Assembly: GCA_023423895.1 (NCBI GenBank)
Contig: JAFAER010000240.1
Coordinates: 1 to 64,000, forward strand
Direction of reading: 5' to 3'
DNA length: 64,000 nt
Origin: Pseudomonadota bacterium
Lineage (GTDB): Bacteria; Myxococcota_A; Polyangia; Polyangiales; Polyangiaceae
Shown: positions 28,101-36,017 of the stretch, piece by piece
How the letters are laid out: each line of letters starts with the position of its first letter
Position numbering within the stretch: position 1 is the stretch's first letter
Notes under the pieces: model-generated
The model's input: only the letters and a program-made list of their open reading frames with translations
Told to the model about the DNA's origin: nothing
Databases searched by the model: none
Made by a program: the position numbers and the translations under genes

Positions 28101-28296
28101 TGACGGCGCGCTCGACCTCGACGGGCGAGAGGCCGCCGCACTTCGTCAGGATGTCGACCTGGATGCTGGAGACGTCCGGCAGCGCGTCGATGGGCAAGCG
28201 GCGAACGGCGACGACGCCGAGGGCGAGGACGACGACGAGAAGACCTGCGACGAGCTTCCGGCTGCGAATCGCGATGGCGACGATCTGCTCGAGCAT
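25156..28296 (-). CDS. Heavy-metal efflux RND permease (CzcA/CusA family)
   Basis: A 1046-residue inner-membrane pump of the HME-RND family, which uses proton flow to export metal ions through a tripartite complex. Length and layout fit: an N-terminal helix (KLVAGLLVVVLALGVVAV), two large periplasmic loops and two helix bundles. The proton-relay helix reads GAIDFGFLVDGPIVVLEG, with two Asp and one Glu placed as in CzcA. The pump's metal is not determinable; the divalent type (Zn/Co/Cd) has acidic residues here, as seen. It follows the adaptor gene by 2 bp. No outer-membrane channel gene is nearby. Confidence 0.94.
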   Translation of the reverse strand: MLEQIVAIAIRSRKLVAGLLVVVLALGVVAVRRLPIDALPDVSSIQVDILTKCGGLSPVEVERAVTVPIEKALNGLPHSAQLRSVSRFGLSSVTVVFEEGTDIWWARQLVLERIRQVQGDLPPSASLPELAPPSTGLGTIYKFVVRSEHHSPMQLRTLLDWEIGPRLRSVPGVVEVNPFGGELKQYQVLVDPPKLRSHGLTLNEVLAALSSANMNVGGGYVERGGESFTIRGSGLVQNESEIGNVVIRSSKNGPSVLVKHVADVQVGSALRYGVVTLNGEREAVSGLVMMLAHANSRDVIYAVKARMEEIKKDLPPGVTIDVIYDRADFVERTLTTVATNLAEGLFIVTVVLAIMLGTIRGALVTALGIPASMAIALFGMHLFGVTGDLMSLGAIDFGFLVDGPIVVLEGLIAATAGRQLVGKARARVYGDVAKLVVKPVAFAVAIIMLVYIPLLTLEGVEGKMFRPMAITMACALFGALVYSVVFFPPLLVLAVPPAKNHGPAWLEHIAEGYERLLPAVLRLRWPLLGASVAALVVVGVSFAKSGAEFIPRIFEGDCVLALMRAPSISLEEARRLDLLAEKIVMDMPEAKKALGQSGRAEMALDAVGNNNTDILVPLAPRKEWKNASSFEELSTLLKDKIETEVPSTFVSVSQPIEDLTNQLIAGSRADVSIKIIGPDLDRLVEYSNLVGDLVRDIPGTGDLKIERILGQPTITATADRARMARYGVKVQHAFDVLAASREGVRVGEVYEDERRFDLRVFVPPTSPNAEALSDLFVETEHGDGVPMREVVSLDEGDGPSVVKRLNRERLIRVDVNLRGRDLVSWVDEARAKVARAANLPSGYRIEWGGQFENFERASARLALVVPAVVAVILGMLFMMFRSLRPAFAVFLLVPFATTGGMLGLLARGMPFSLPAAVGFIALGGVSVLNGVVIATATRRAMLEGAPLEVAITRGSASSIRAVLTTAAVAGLGFLPMAVATSAGSEVQRPLATVVIVGIFFSTALTLLVLPGLMATLLRGWKEPSEEDDEEEGDGAAHELPVAESAE

Positions 28297-28298
28297 GG

Positions 28299-29522
28299 CT
28301 ACCGGAACAGCTCGCTCTTCAGGGCGAACACACCGCTCGTCGCAACGCGCTGCGAGGCCTCGACTCCCTCGAGGATTTCGTGACGCGTGCCATCGGAAGC
28401 CCCGAGACGCACCGGCACCGCGCGGACGCGCGTGTCCGACTCGGCCACGAACACCGTCGCCTTTCCGTCGACGTAGACGACGGCAGCATGCGGCAAGAGC
28501 AGCGCGTCGCGCGGCGCCGTCCCGCTCGTGATCACCGCCTCGACGGACTGGCCGGGGCGCAGGTGCACCTTCGGGAAGTCGACGGCGACACGAACGGCGG
28601 TGCTCCTCGATACCGGATCGATCACCTCTCCGACGTGAGCGACCGTGCCGGGCAGCTTCGTCTTCGGATCGGCGAGCGGCCTGACCTCGACGTCGTCGCC
28701 GACGTGGACCGCTTCGAGATCGCGCTCGAAGATCGACAGCTCGATCCAGAGATGCGAGAGGTCGGCGATCTTGTAGGCGATACCGCTTCCGTCGACGGAC
28801 TGACCCGGTGCGACGTGGCGCTCGACGACGTGCCCCGCGATCGGCGTTCGAAGGACATGAACGCCGAAGCCGGCACCTCCACCGTAGGCCCGGACGCGCT
28901 GCTGCGCGGCCTGGAGCGAGGCGCGTTGCGTCGCGAGCTCTGCCTGGGCTACCTCGGACTCACGCGCCGTCGAGAGGCCCTTGTCGGAGAGCTCCTTCTC
29001 GCGCCGGGCGTGGACCTCTGCAGCTTGCAGGGTGGCCTCCGCTTGCGAGATGCCCGCCTGGGCTTCGCCGAGCTCGGCGCTCTCGACCTCACCAAGCGCC
29101 TCGCCTGCCGTGACCTTGTCGCCTTCGAACTTGAACGTCCGCCGCACCGTCCCGCGCAGCCGTGTGCCGACCGCTGCGATGTAGCTCGGATTGAACGCGA
29201 CCGTTCCGACGACGCGGACGGCCGGCCTGAACGGCGCGTGCTCGACCTCTGCGAAGGTGATGCCTGCCCGGTCGCGGAAGGCTGGCGAGAACACGATCGT
29301 GTTGCCTTCCATCCGCGGAACGTCGCGCACGGCCGCCGCCGCCACGGTCTCGTGTTTCGCGCGCGATTGCACGTAGAGCGCGAGGGCTCCCGCAGATGCC
29401 GCGATGACGACGAGAAGCACCAGCCGCCACGAGAACGGGCGACGTCGCTGGGGCGGCGGGCTCTCGAGACGCACGGACGCCGGCGGCGAGCTGTGGGTCC
29501 GAGGTGATGGAGACAGGGCCAC
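28299..29522 (-). CDS. RND efflux periplasmic adaptor (CzcB/CusB family)
   Basis: A 407-residue membrane-fusion protein with a GTG start, N-terminal membrane anchor (LVLLVVIAASAGALALYV), a barrel-sandwich/lipoyl region (RLRGTVRRTFKFEGDKVTAG), a coiled-coil hairpin (about 145-205, many Ala/Glu/Gln) and beta-barrel domains (RTPIAGHVVERHVAPGQSVD). It bridges the RND pump to an outer-membrane channel. No Met- or His-rich metal-binding N-terminus of the CusB type is seen. Its promoter region carries a strong palindrome shared with the divergent two-component system. Confidence 0.92.
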   Translation of the reverse strand: MALSPSPRTHSSPPASVRLESPPPQRRRPFSWRLVLLVVIAASAGALALYVQSRAKHETVAAAAVRDVPRMEGNTIVFSPAFRDRAGITFAEVEHAPFRPAVRVVGTVAFNPSYIAAVGTRLRGTVRRTFKFEGDKVTAGEALGEVESAELGEAQAGISQAEATLQAAEVHARREKELSDKGLSTARESEVAQAELATQRASLQAAQQRVRAYGGGAGFGVHVLRTPIAGHVVERHVAPGQSVDGSGIAYKIADLSHLWIELSIFERDLEAVHVGDDVEVRPLADPKTKLPGTVAHVGEVIDPVSRSTAVRVAVDFPKVHLRPGQSVEAVITSGTAPRDALLLPHAAVVYVDGKATVFVAESDTRVRAVPVRLGASDGTRHEILEGVEASQRVATSGVFALKSELFR

Positions 29523-29554
29523 GGCCGGCGAGCCTAGTCGACGCGGCCTTTTCG

Positions 29555-29576
29555 AACCTTACACGGGAGTAAGGTT
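29555..29576. promoter_or_regulatory. 22-bp palindromic operator between RND pump and two-component genes
   Basis: AACCTTAC (29555-29562), a 6-base centre ACGGGA, and GTAAGGTT (29569-29576) form a perfect dyad in the 93-bp gap between divergent genes. TAAGGT is present on both strands and resembles the -10 element of mer-type metal promoters, so the site may overlap RNA polymerase contacts for either direction. A metal-responsive regulator, such as the adjacent response regulator or a MerR-type protein, is the expected ligand. Confidence 0.6.
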
Positions 29577-29600
29577 ACGTCGTCTCGGGCGGTCGGCGCC

Positions 29601-29606
29601 TACAAT
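29601..29606 (+). promoter_or_regulatory. Possible -10 element of the response-regulator gene
   Basis: TACAAT lies 10 bp before the ATG at 29616, so a transcript starting from it would be nearly leaderless. TTACGT at 29575-29580, overlapping the palindrome, is a weak -35 candidate with a long 20-bp spacing, the kind of spacing that needs an activator. Confidence 0.35.
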
Positions 29607-29615
29607 GCGGGCGCG

Positions 29616-30278
29616 ATGCGCGTGTTGGTCATCGAGGACGATCCAAAGCTCGGGCCGCTGCTCGTGCGTGTCCTCGAATCGAACGGCTACGCGGCGGTCC
29701 TGGGGCAGAACGTGGCTGAAGCACGAGCATTCCGTCCGGAGGAGATTGACCTCGCCGTCGTGGACTGGATGCTGCCCGACGGCGACGGTCTCGAGGTCTG
29801 CCAGGAGCTCCGCCGCGTCGACTTCCAGGGCCCGATCCTCATGCTCACGGCCCGCGGCGAGACACGCGACCGCGTGCATGCGCTCGACCTCGGGGTCGAC
29901 GACTACCTCACGAAGCCGTTCGCGATGGACGAGCTCCTCGCCCGCTTGCGCGCGCTCATGCGTCGCGGACCGCGCCTGATGACGGTCGACGTCGGCGACC
30001 TTCATCTCGACGTCGGGCGACGTTATGCCTTCATCGGCGGGAAGCTCCTCGAGCTCCGAGCCCGAGAGTTCGATCTCCTCGCGTACCTCGCCCGTCAGGG
30101 AGGTCGCGCCGCGACGAAGGCCGAGCTCGTCGAGAACGTGTGGGACGCGGACGAGATCGTCCCGAACGTCGTCGAGGTCCACGTGAGTCGCCTCCGCGAC
30201 AAGCTCGGCGAGCACGCGTGGATGGTGGAGACCCTGAGGGGCATCGGATACCGCATCCGGACGGAGCGCAACGAATGA
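29616..30278 (+). CDS. OmpR-family response regulator
   Basis: A 220-residue regulator. The receiver domain has the acidic pair in VIEDDPKLG, phospho-acceptor Asp in AVVDWMLPDGDG, and Lys in YLTKPFAMDELLARL. The C-terminal winged helix (KLLELRAREFDLLAYLARQ, VEVHVSRLRDKLG, RGIGYRI) binds DNA. It is coupled to the following sensor kinase by an ATGA overlap and divergent from the RND pump genes, so it is the probable regulator of metal efflux (CzcR/CusR-like arrangement). Confidence 0.93.
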   Translation: MRVLVIEDDPKLGPLLVRVLESNGYAAVLGQNVAEARAFRPEEIDLAVVDWMLPDGDGLEVCQELRRVDFQGPILMLTARGETRDRVHALDLGVDDYLTKPFAMDELLARLRALMRRGPRLMTVDVGDLHLDVGRRYAFIGGKLLELRAREFDLLAYLARQGGRAATKAELVENVWDADEIVPNVVEVHVSRLRDKLGEHAWMVETLRGIGYRIRTERNE

Positions 30279-31717
30279 CTTTCCGTGTTCGAACGGCCCT
30301 CGTGGTCCTGGCGATGACCGCGATCACGATGGGCGGGGCGTTTGCCGGCGTCTGGCACTACTTCATCTCGTCGCAGCAGCGGCAGCTCGACGATGCCTTG
30401 CTCGAGGTCGCGCGCCGCGAAGCTGCCGAAGCAGCCGCCGGTCAGGTGGAGTTCACCGATGCGCCCGGGCCGCGAGCAAACGCCGTCGGTCCGCTGCCCA
30501 AGTTCGGCGTCCTCTACGGAATCAACGGGTATCCGATCTCGCAGACGGACAACTTCGAGACGGTCCCGCCGATGCCGAGGCTCGCGACGTTCGATCGAGC
30601 TTTCGATTTCGACCACGACGGGATCGCCATGCGCGGGGTCGTCGTCGGCGTCGGCAACACAGGCCGCCGCGTGCTCCTCGCCTCACCGCGCGAGGACTTC
30701 GAAGAAGACACCCGCATCCTGACGCGCGCGATGGCGTTCGCGTTCGGCGTTGGCTGCGTGTGGGCGGCGCTCATCGCTTTCGGCGTTGCCACCCGACTGA
30801 CGCGCGAGCACGGCGTCGTCGGTGAGGTCGCACGGAGAGTCGCGAGCGGAGACACGAGCGCACGCGTCTCGTTCCGCACTTCGGACACGGACCTGCGTCA
30901 GCTCGCGGACGATCTGAACGCGATGATCGAGCGATTGGTCGGGCTGCTCGCGGTGCAGGAGCGATTCATCGCGCACGCCGCCCACGAGCTCAGGACTCCG
31001 CTGACCTCGCTCCGGATCGAGCTCGAGCACGCCATTCGGTCCGGTCGCGACCGAAACGACTACGACGCCGCCCTCAAGGGCGCGCTCGAGTCGACTCGGC
31101 GTCTCTCCGATCTGGCCGAAGATCTACTGGAGCTCGCGCGCGCGAAGCAGGCGCCGAGCGGCGGCTCCACCCCGATCGAAGATGCGCTCGCCGACGCCAT
31201 TGCCGACGTCGCGCCCGCAGGTCGGCAGCGAGATGTCTTCATCGTCGCCGAGCCGATCTCCGCACGCGTCCGCGGCGATCGGCGAGGTCTCGCGCGCCTC
31301 TTCAGGAACGTCATCGAGAACGCCGTTCGCTTCTCGCCCCGTGGCAGCAAGGTCTGGGTCGACAGCCGCGTCGACGACGGCGCGGCCGTGCTCACGATCA
31401 GCGACGCCGGACCAGGCGTCGCTGCGGCGGACGCCGCGCGCATCTTCGAGCCGTTCGCGCGGGCTTCGAACGGCGATGGCCGCGATCGCCATGGCGCGGG
31501 GCTCGGCCTGTCGATCGCCCGTGGGCTCGCGCATTCGTTCGGGGGAGAGGTCGTCGCCGAAGCGCGCGCCGGAGGACGGTTCACCGTCCGCGTGCCGCTG
31601 TGGACCGATGGCCAGGCTTGTTCGTCGTCTTCGCTGGAGCAGCCGGCAGCGTTCGAGCGAGAGGACGAAGACGAAGACGGAACATCCTGGCCGCCGTACC
31701 GTCAGGCGCGCGGATGA
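30275..31717 (+). CDS. Sensor histidine kinase of the efflux two-component system
   Basis: A 480-residue membrane kinase. Two membrane helices (VVLAMTAITMGGAFAGVWHY near the N-terminus and AMAFAFGVGCVWAALIAFGV at ~155) enclose a periplasmic sensor of ~120 residues. A HAMP domain follows, then HisKA with FIAHAAHELRTPLTSLRIEL and HATPase_c (FRNVIENAVRFSPRGSKV, SDAGPGV, GAGLGLSIARGLAH). The periplasmic part is Asp/Pro-rich without an obvious His/Met metal cluster. Its signal is inferred to be a metal ion from gene context only. The C-terminal ~40 residues are acidic and unrelated to the kinase core. Confidence 0.92.
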   Translation: MTFRVRTALVVLAMTAITMGGAFAGVWHYFISSQQRQLDDALLEVARREAAEAAAGQVEFTDAPGPRANAVGPLPKFGVLYGINGYPISQTDNFETVPPMPRLATFDRAFDFDHDGIAMRGVVVGVGNTGRRVLLASPREDFEEDTRILTRAMAFAFGVGCVWAALIAFGVATRLTREHGVVGEVARRVASGDTSARVSFRTSDTDLRQLADDLNAMIERLVGLLAVQERFIAHAAHELRTPLTSLRIELEHAIRSGRDRNDYDAALKGALESTRRLSDLAEDLLELARAKQAPSGGSTPIEDALADAIADVAPAGRQRDVFIVAEPISARVRGDRRGLARLFRNVIENAVRFSPRGSKVWVDSRVDDGAAVLTISDAGPGVAAADAARIFEPFARASNGDGRDRHGAGLGLSIARGLAHSFGGEVVAEARAGGRFTVRVPLWTDGQACSSSSLEQPAAFEREDEDEDGTSWPPYRQARG

Positions 31718-31757
31718 GATATGCCTCGTCCAGCGTAGATCCTGACTTCGCCCGCGC

Positions 31758-33116
31758 ATGTCGGTCATCACCGAGCTCCTGATCATCGTCGCGCTGGTGC
31801 TCGCGAACGGCGTCTTCGCCGGCGCGGAGATCGCGACCCTGTCCGTCCGGAAGACTCGCCTCCGGGAGCTCGCAGATCAGGGAAGCCGCGCCGCGAGCGC
31901 CGCCCTCCGCTTGCGCAAACATCCCGAGGGCTTCCTCGCGACGGTCCAGATCGGCATCACCGTGGTCGGCGCGACGGCCGCGGCTTTCGGCGGCGCGACG
32001 GTGGCCGGGAAGCTCGCGGTCGCGCTCAGGCAAGTCGGGGCCGGGAGGTACGCGGAGGACCTCGCGCTCGCCGCCGTCGTCGGCATCATCTCCTATCTGT
32101 CCGTCGTGCTCGGCGAGCTCGTGCCGAAGTCGCTCGCGCTCCGGACGTCGGAGCGGTACGCGCTCCTGATCGCGCGCCCGCTGCTCGGTCTGTCCTGGCT
32201 GATGCGCCCGCTCGTCTGGTTCTTGACCGCCAGCTCGAACACGGTGCTCCGACTCTTCCGAGACGAGACCACCTTCACGGAAGCCCGGTTGTCGAAAGAG
32301 GAGCTGCAGCAGCTCGTCGACGAAGCGGCCACCGCGGGCGCGCTCGACGCGCGCGCCGGCGAGATCGCTTATCGGGCGCTGGACTTCGGCGAGATCCGAG
32401 TCGTCGCGCTGATGGTGCCTCGCCCCGAGATGGTCATGCTGAGCCGACACGCCACGCGCGACGAGCTCCGACAGCTGCTTCTGACCCGCGGCCACTCCCG
32501 CCTGCCCGTCTACGGAGACGTACAGGAAGACATCATCGGCTACGTGACCGCGCGCGACCTGCTCGGTCTGGTCCTGGGGAACGACAATCGAGGCGTCGTC
32601 GACGTCCTCCGTCCGGGCCTCTTCGTCCCGGAGTCCCGTCTCGCCGCCGACGTCGTCAAGGACATGCAGCGCATGCGCGATCAGCTCGCGCTCGTGGTCG
32701 ACGAGCAAGGGTCGGTGACGGGCCTCGTGACGATGGAGGACCTGCTCGAAGAGCTCGTGGGTGAAATCGTCTCGGAGCACGAGACGCCGATCGAGCGAGT
32801 CCGACGCGAGCCGGACGGCAACCTCGTCGTGCGAGGAAGAGTGCCGGTCCACGAGCTCAATCGTGAGCTCGGTCTCGATCTTCCGGAGAGCCCGGGGTGG
32901 ACGACCGTCGGAGGTCTTGCGATGTCTCTCGCCGGCGCGATCCCCCGAGCGGGGACGTCGCTGAAGGCTGGCCCAGGGCTGACGATCGAGGTCATCGAGG
33001 CCACGGAGCGGAAGGTGCAGCTCGTTCGGATCCATCTCTCGAGGCCAGCTTCCGAGCGAGATGAGCGAGATGAGCCAGACGAGGCCAATGAGCCGGATGA
33101 CGGCGAGATGTCCTGA
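31758..33116 (+). CDS. CNNM/CBS domain protein (HlyC/CorC family)
   Basis: A 452-residue membrane protein. An N-terminal CNNM/DUF21 domain has about four membrane segments (LLIIVALVLANGVFAGAEIA, TVQIGITVVGATAAAFGG, ALAAVVGIISYLSVVLGELV). Two CBS motifs follow (PRPEMVMLSRHATRDELRQL; LFVPESRLAADVVKDMQ with LVVDEQGSVTGLVTMEDLLE), then a C-terminal CorC/HlyC transporter-associated domain and an acidic repeat tail. Such proteins act in Mg2+/Co2+ homeostasis or export. Its location next to a metal efflux system is suggestive. Confidence 0.93.
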   Translation: MSVITELLIIVALVLANGVFAGAEIATLSVRKTRLRELADQGSRAASAALRLRKHPEGFLATVQIGITVVGATAAAFGGATVAGKLAVALRQVGAGRYAEDLALAAVVGIISYLSVVLGELVPKSLALRTSERYALLIARPLLGLSWLMRPLVWFLTASSNTVLRLFRDETTFTEARLSKEELQQLVDEAATAGALDARAGEIAYRALDFGEIRVVALMVPRPEMVMLSRHATRDELRQLLLTRGHSRLPVYGDVQEDIIGYVTARDLLGLVLGNDNRGVVDVLRPGLFVPESRLAADVVKDMQRMRDQLALVVDEQGSVTGLVTMEDLLEELVGEIVSEHETPIERVRREPDGNLVVRGRVPVHELNRELGLDLPESPGWTTVGGLAMSLAGAIPRAGTSLKAGPGLTIEVIEATERKVQLVRIHLSRPASERDERDEPDEANEPDDGEMS

Positions 33117-33150
33117 GAAGTGATGCATCGCTCGTGATAGGAATGGGGGC

Positions 33151-34185
33151 ATGAGGCGTGCCCTTCGCGTCGCCCTGATCGGGGCGGCGGCACTCACGAG
33201 CGTCGGTGTGACGACGCCGCGCGACGCGTTTGCCCAGCAGACGTGCAAGACCCCGAAGACGACCTGCAGCGGACACTCCGGGTATTACGCCCCCTCGGAC
33301 GACATCGACCGGCTCACGGCCGTTGCAGATCCGATCCTCCGCGACGTGAGGACGTGCCTCGACGGCGTCGGCGCAAAACACGTCGCCTCCGCGCTCGTGA
33401 TTCGCTGGGACTCGGAGGGCAAGCCGGTCGACGTGAGGATCGACGTACCCGGGTACGAGGGCCTGCCCTGCGTCCAGAAGGCCCACGCGAAGCTCTCGAC
33501 GCTGCAGAACCCGCGCGAGACCGCCATTCGATGTGAATTCGGTTGTCCTCAGCCGCCCGCGCCGAAGCCGACGCCCGCGCCGGTCGTCGTGACACCTCCT
33601 GCGCCGACGACACAGCAGCCGGCGCCCGTCGCAACCGCGCCTGCCCCTGCTCCGGCTCCGAGGGTCGAAGCGCCGCAATACGAGAAGGTCTGGTACGGCT
33701 ACCAGACTCTGATCGCCGACGGGCTCTCGTTCGGAACGCTCGTCGGCGGGATCGGCGCGCGTTCGGGTGCCGTCACGACGGGCGGATATCTCGGCTTCCT
33801 CTTCGTGACGCCCATCATCCACATGGTGCACGGCAACGTGGGCCCAGGCTTCGGGAGCATCGGCATCCGCTTCCTCCTCCCGCTCATGAGCCTCGGTGTC
33901 GGCGCGATCGCCGGTCTGATCATCGGCGGAACGAGCGGCGATGGTGACTTCGCCAGGTTCGCGAACGGCGCGAACGGCATCGTCAACGGCGCAGTCATTG
34001 GCGGCCTCATCGGCGTCGCCGGCTGCGTCGCCATCGATGCGGCCGGCTTTGCTTACAAGAAGGAACGCGTCGACGACCGCTCGATCACGCGCGGGCCGCG
34101 CCGACCGCAGCCGTGGTTCACGCTCGCCCCGTCCCTCGACGTCCAGAAGGACCGGGCCGCGTTCGGCGTCGCCGGCGTGTTCTGA
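33151..34185 (+). CDS. Secreted/envelope protein of unknown function
   Basis: A 344-residue protein with a signal peptide ending near PRDAFAQQ. A Cys-containing globular part (residues ~30-130) has the form SALVIRWDSEGKPVDVRIDV and LPCVQKAHAKLSTLQNP, resembling the short TonB-C/AgmX-like repeats of myxobacterial envelope proteins. A Pro/Ala-rich linker (~130-175) leads to a C-terminal region with glycine-rich hydrophobic helices (GLSFGTLVGGIGARSG, LGVGAIAGLIIGGTSG, VIGGLIGVAGCVAIDAAGFA). Ribosome site GGAATGGGGG precedes the ATG. No function assigned. Confidence 0.78.
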   Translation: MRRALRVALIGAAALTSVGVTTPRDAFAQQTCKTPKTTCSGHSGYYAPSDDIDRLTAVADPILRDVRTCLDGVGAKHVASALVIRWDSEGKPVDVRIDVPGYEGLPCVQKAHAKLSTLQNPRETAIRCEFGCPQPPAPKPTPAPVVVTPPAPTTQQPAPVATAPAPAPAPRVEAPQYEKVWYGYQTLIADGLSFGTLVGGIGARSGAVTTGGYLGFLFVTPIIHMVHGNVGPGFGSIGIRFLLPLMSLGVGAIAGLIIGGTSGDGDFARFANGANGIVNGAVIGGLIGVAGCVAIDAAGFAYKKERVDDRSITRGPRRPQPWFTLAPSLDVQKDRAAFGVAGVF

Positions 34186-34279
34186 CGCGCTGACCCCAGG
34201 CGGCCGCGACCTCTCGCCTCCGAGATCGCCATCTGCTCGGCTACGCGTAGGTGCTCGCCTATGATCCGAGCGCGCCCAG

Positions 34280-35626
34280 ATGGATCGCCCGAGCCCGAGC
34301 ACGCACAAAGGAAAGCCTCGCGCGCGGGTGTCTCGCTGGAGACGCCCCTGGATCCGATCTCTCGTCTTCGGAAGCGCGGTGGTCGTCCTCACCGTCCACG
34401 CCGCGGCATGCGCGATTGCGCTCGTCTACCTTCCCCGCGGGTTCGCGCCGAGCGATCTCCACGCCTGGACCGACACGTGGCTCCCGCTGGCAGCAGGTCT
34501 CGTCGTCGTCGCTGCGCTCGTCCGCTTCGTCTTCTTTCGGTCCTCGGGTCTGTTCGTCTCGCTCGTCTCGGCGGCGCTCGCGGGCGGCTGGATCGGGGCG
34601 GTCGTCACCGGCAACCTCCTCTTCCCGATATCGGTCGGCGTGGAGCGTTCGGTCGGCCCCGCGGCGATCGCGATCGCCCTTGCGACCGTGGCCTGGGCGA
34701 CGAAGCTCCGAACGTGGCCGAGTATCGCGGCCGGCGCGGTCGGCGTCGTGCTCGGCGCCGTCGAGGTCTACGGGCAGAAGGCGCCGCCGCCGTCGACGCG
34801 CCCCGCTGGTGGCGTTCTCGCCGATGTACGCGGCGAGCCGACGAAGGACGACGCGGCCAGCGGTCAGGTCTCCTTCCCTTGCGGAAAGGAGCACGTCCGC
34901 GTTCGCCCGCTGCTGACGTTCGAGAGCCGCTCGCCGGACGCGACCTGGACCGTGCTCGCACCACCGGACGCGTTCGGCCCGCGGCGCAAGTTCGAGGCCT
35001 TCGCGAAAGAGAAGAACGGGTTTCGTGCAAGATACACGGATGACGGAGTGAGCTCGCTCGTCGCGACGAAAGACGCGAAGGGCCTCGACATCGAAGCGGT
35101 CTCGAAGCTCGACGCGGTCGTCTATTCGCATCTCAATGCCTTCACGCTGATCCACGTCCCATTCGAGACGACGGTCTCGTTCAGCCCGACGGGTCAGGAG
35201 CGCTTCCCCGTCGAGCCGTCGGACTACCCGTCGGGCCGCCCGATGCAGCTCGCATATCTGGGCGCCGACATTGCGTTCCACGTCGTCCGCGCGAGCGACG
35301 CCGAGAAAGGTCCGTACACCGAGCTCGCCAAGGGCCATCTCGGTCGTGACGAGCCGCTCGCGATCGAGATCCGTCACAAGGACGGCAGCCCCGGAACGTG
35401 CAAGCTCACGTTCAAGGACTGGGCGGCGCAGGTCAGCACCGAGCCGTCCCCTTCGGCCGGCTGGGGTGTGCCGCAGAACTCGATCCAGCTCATCTCGCGC
35501 GGGAACGAAGCGCTGATCGTGCTGACGCTCGCCGAGACGGGCCCCGGCCGCGGCTGGCACTCCGTCGGCCACGCCGAAGGCACCTACAGGAACCGGATCC
35601 GCGTCGACACCATGATGACCAAGTGA
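34280..35626 (+). CDS. Membrane-anchored protein of unknown function
   Basis: A 448-residue protein with four N-terminal membrane segments (SLVFGSAVVVLTVHAAACAI, LPLAAGLVVVAALVRFVFF, VSLVSAALAGGWIGAVVTGN, AAIAIALATVAWATKL) and a large C-terminal, probably extracytoplasmic domain of ~270 residues rich in beta strands (VSFPCGKEHVRVRPLLTFES ... GTCKLTFKDWAAQ). I do not recognise the family. The ribosome site is weak. It stands alone between an envelope protein and a repeat-containing intergenic region. Confidence 0.75.
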   Translation: MDRPSPSTHKGKPRARVSRWRRPWIRSLVFGSAVVVLTVHAAACAIALVYLPRGFAPSDLHAWTDTWLPLAAGLVVVAALVRFVFFRSSGLFVSLVSAALAGGWIGAVVTGNLLFPISVGVERSVGPAAIAIALATVAWATKLRTWPSIAAGAVGVVLGAVEVYGQKAPPPSTRPAGGVLADVRGEPTKDDAASGQVSFPCGKEHVRVRPLLTFESRSPDATWTVLAPPDAFGPRRKFEAFAKEKNGFRARYTDDGVSSLVATKDAKGLDIEAVSKLDAVVYSHLNAFTLIHVPFETTVSFSPTGQERFPVEPSDYPSGRPMQLAYLGADIAFHVVRASDAEKGPYTELAKGHLGRDEPLAIEIRHKDGSPGTCKLTFKDWAAQVSTEPSPSAGWGVPQNSIQLISRGNEALIVLTLAETGPGRGWHSVGHAEGTYRNRIRVDTMMTK

Positions 35627-36017
35627 CCGAGCCCGCCGCCAAGCGGACGCGGCGAAGAGCGAGCTCGAGGTGGTGGAGCTCGAGCACGAGTGTCTCGGGC
35701 GTCGCGCGTCGGGCCGGTGAACGCCGCGGCTCGCGTGGGCAAGCTCGAAGTGGTGAGCTCGAGCACGAGAGTTCGGGCGTCGCGCGTCGGGCCGGTGAAC
35801 GCCGCGGCTCGCGTGGGCAAGCTCGCTCGCTCGATGGACGATGCCAACATACGGCTTCACCCCCGGATCGCGTGAAGCGCTTTTACCGACACTATCCCCC
35901 TCGAAACACTTGTGGCAGCGATCGCTCCCTGGTCGCGCGATCCGAACGCTGCTACCGATGAAAGCTCTCGGCTGACCGAGCGGTGGGCGCGGGAGATTGG
36001 AGATCGGAGACGTGTCG
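35627..36017. other. 391-bp intergenic region upstream of the kelch gene
   Basis: No gene seen. It contains the two-copy tandem repeat at 35662-35827, then ~190 bp of less G/C-rich sequence likely to hold the kelch promoter, and a GGAGAC ribosome site about 10 bp before the ATG at 36018. I could not fix -35/-10 elements. Confidence 0.6.
35662..35827. repeat. Two tandem copies of a ~79-bp direct repeat
   Basis: Copy 1 starts at 35662 and copy 2 at 35742, both with AGCTCGA(G/A)GTGGTG followed by AGCTCGAGCACGAG. They continue with a stretch of about 45 bp (from 35701 and 35779), beginning GTCGCGCGTCGGGCC, that is identical between copies. Two small indels separate the copies. It lies between a stop codon and the promoter of the next gene, so it is not coding. 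Confidence 0.85.

Noticed and set aside
35662..35827. CRISPR array
   Set aside because: Only two adjacent copies of a ~79-bp unit, no spacers of constant length and no cas genes.
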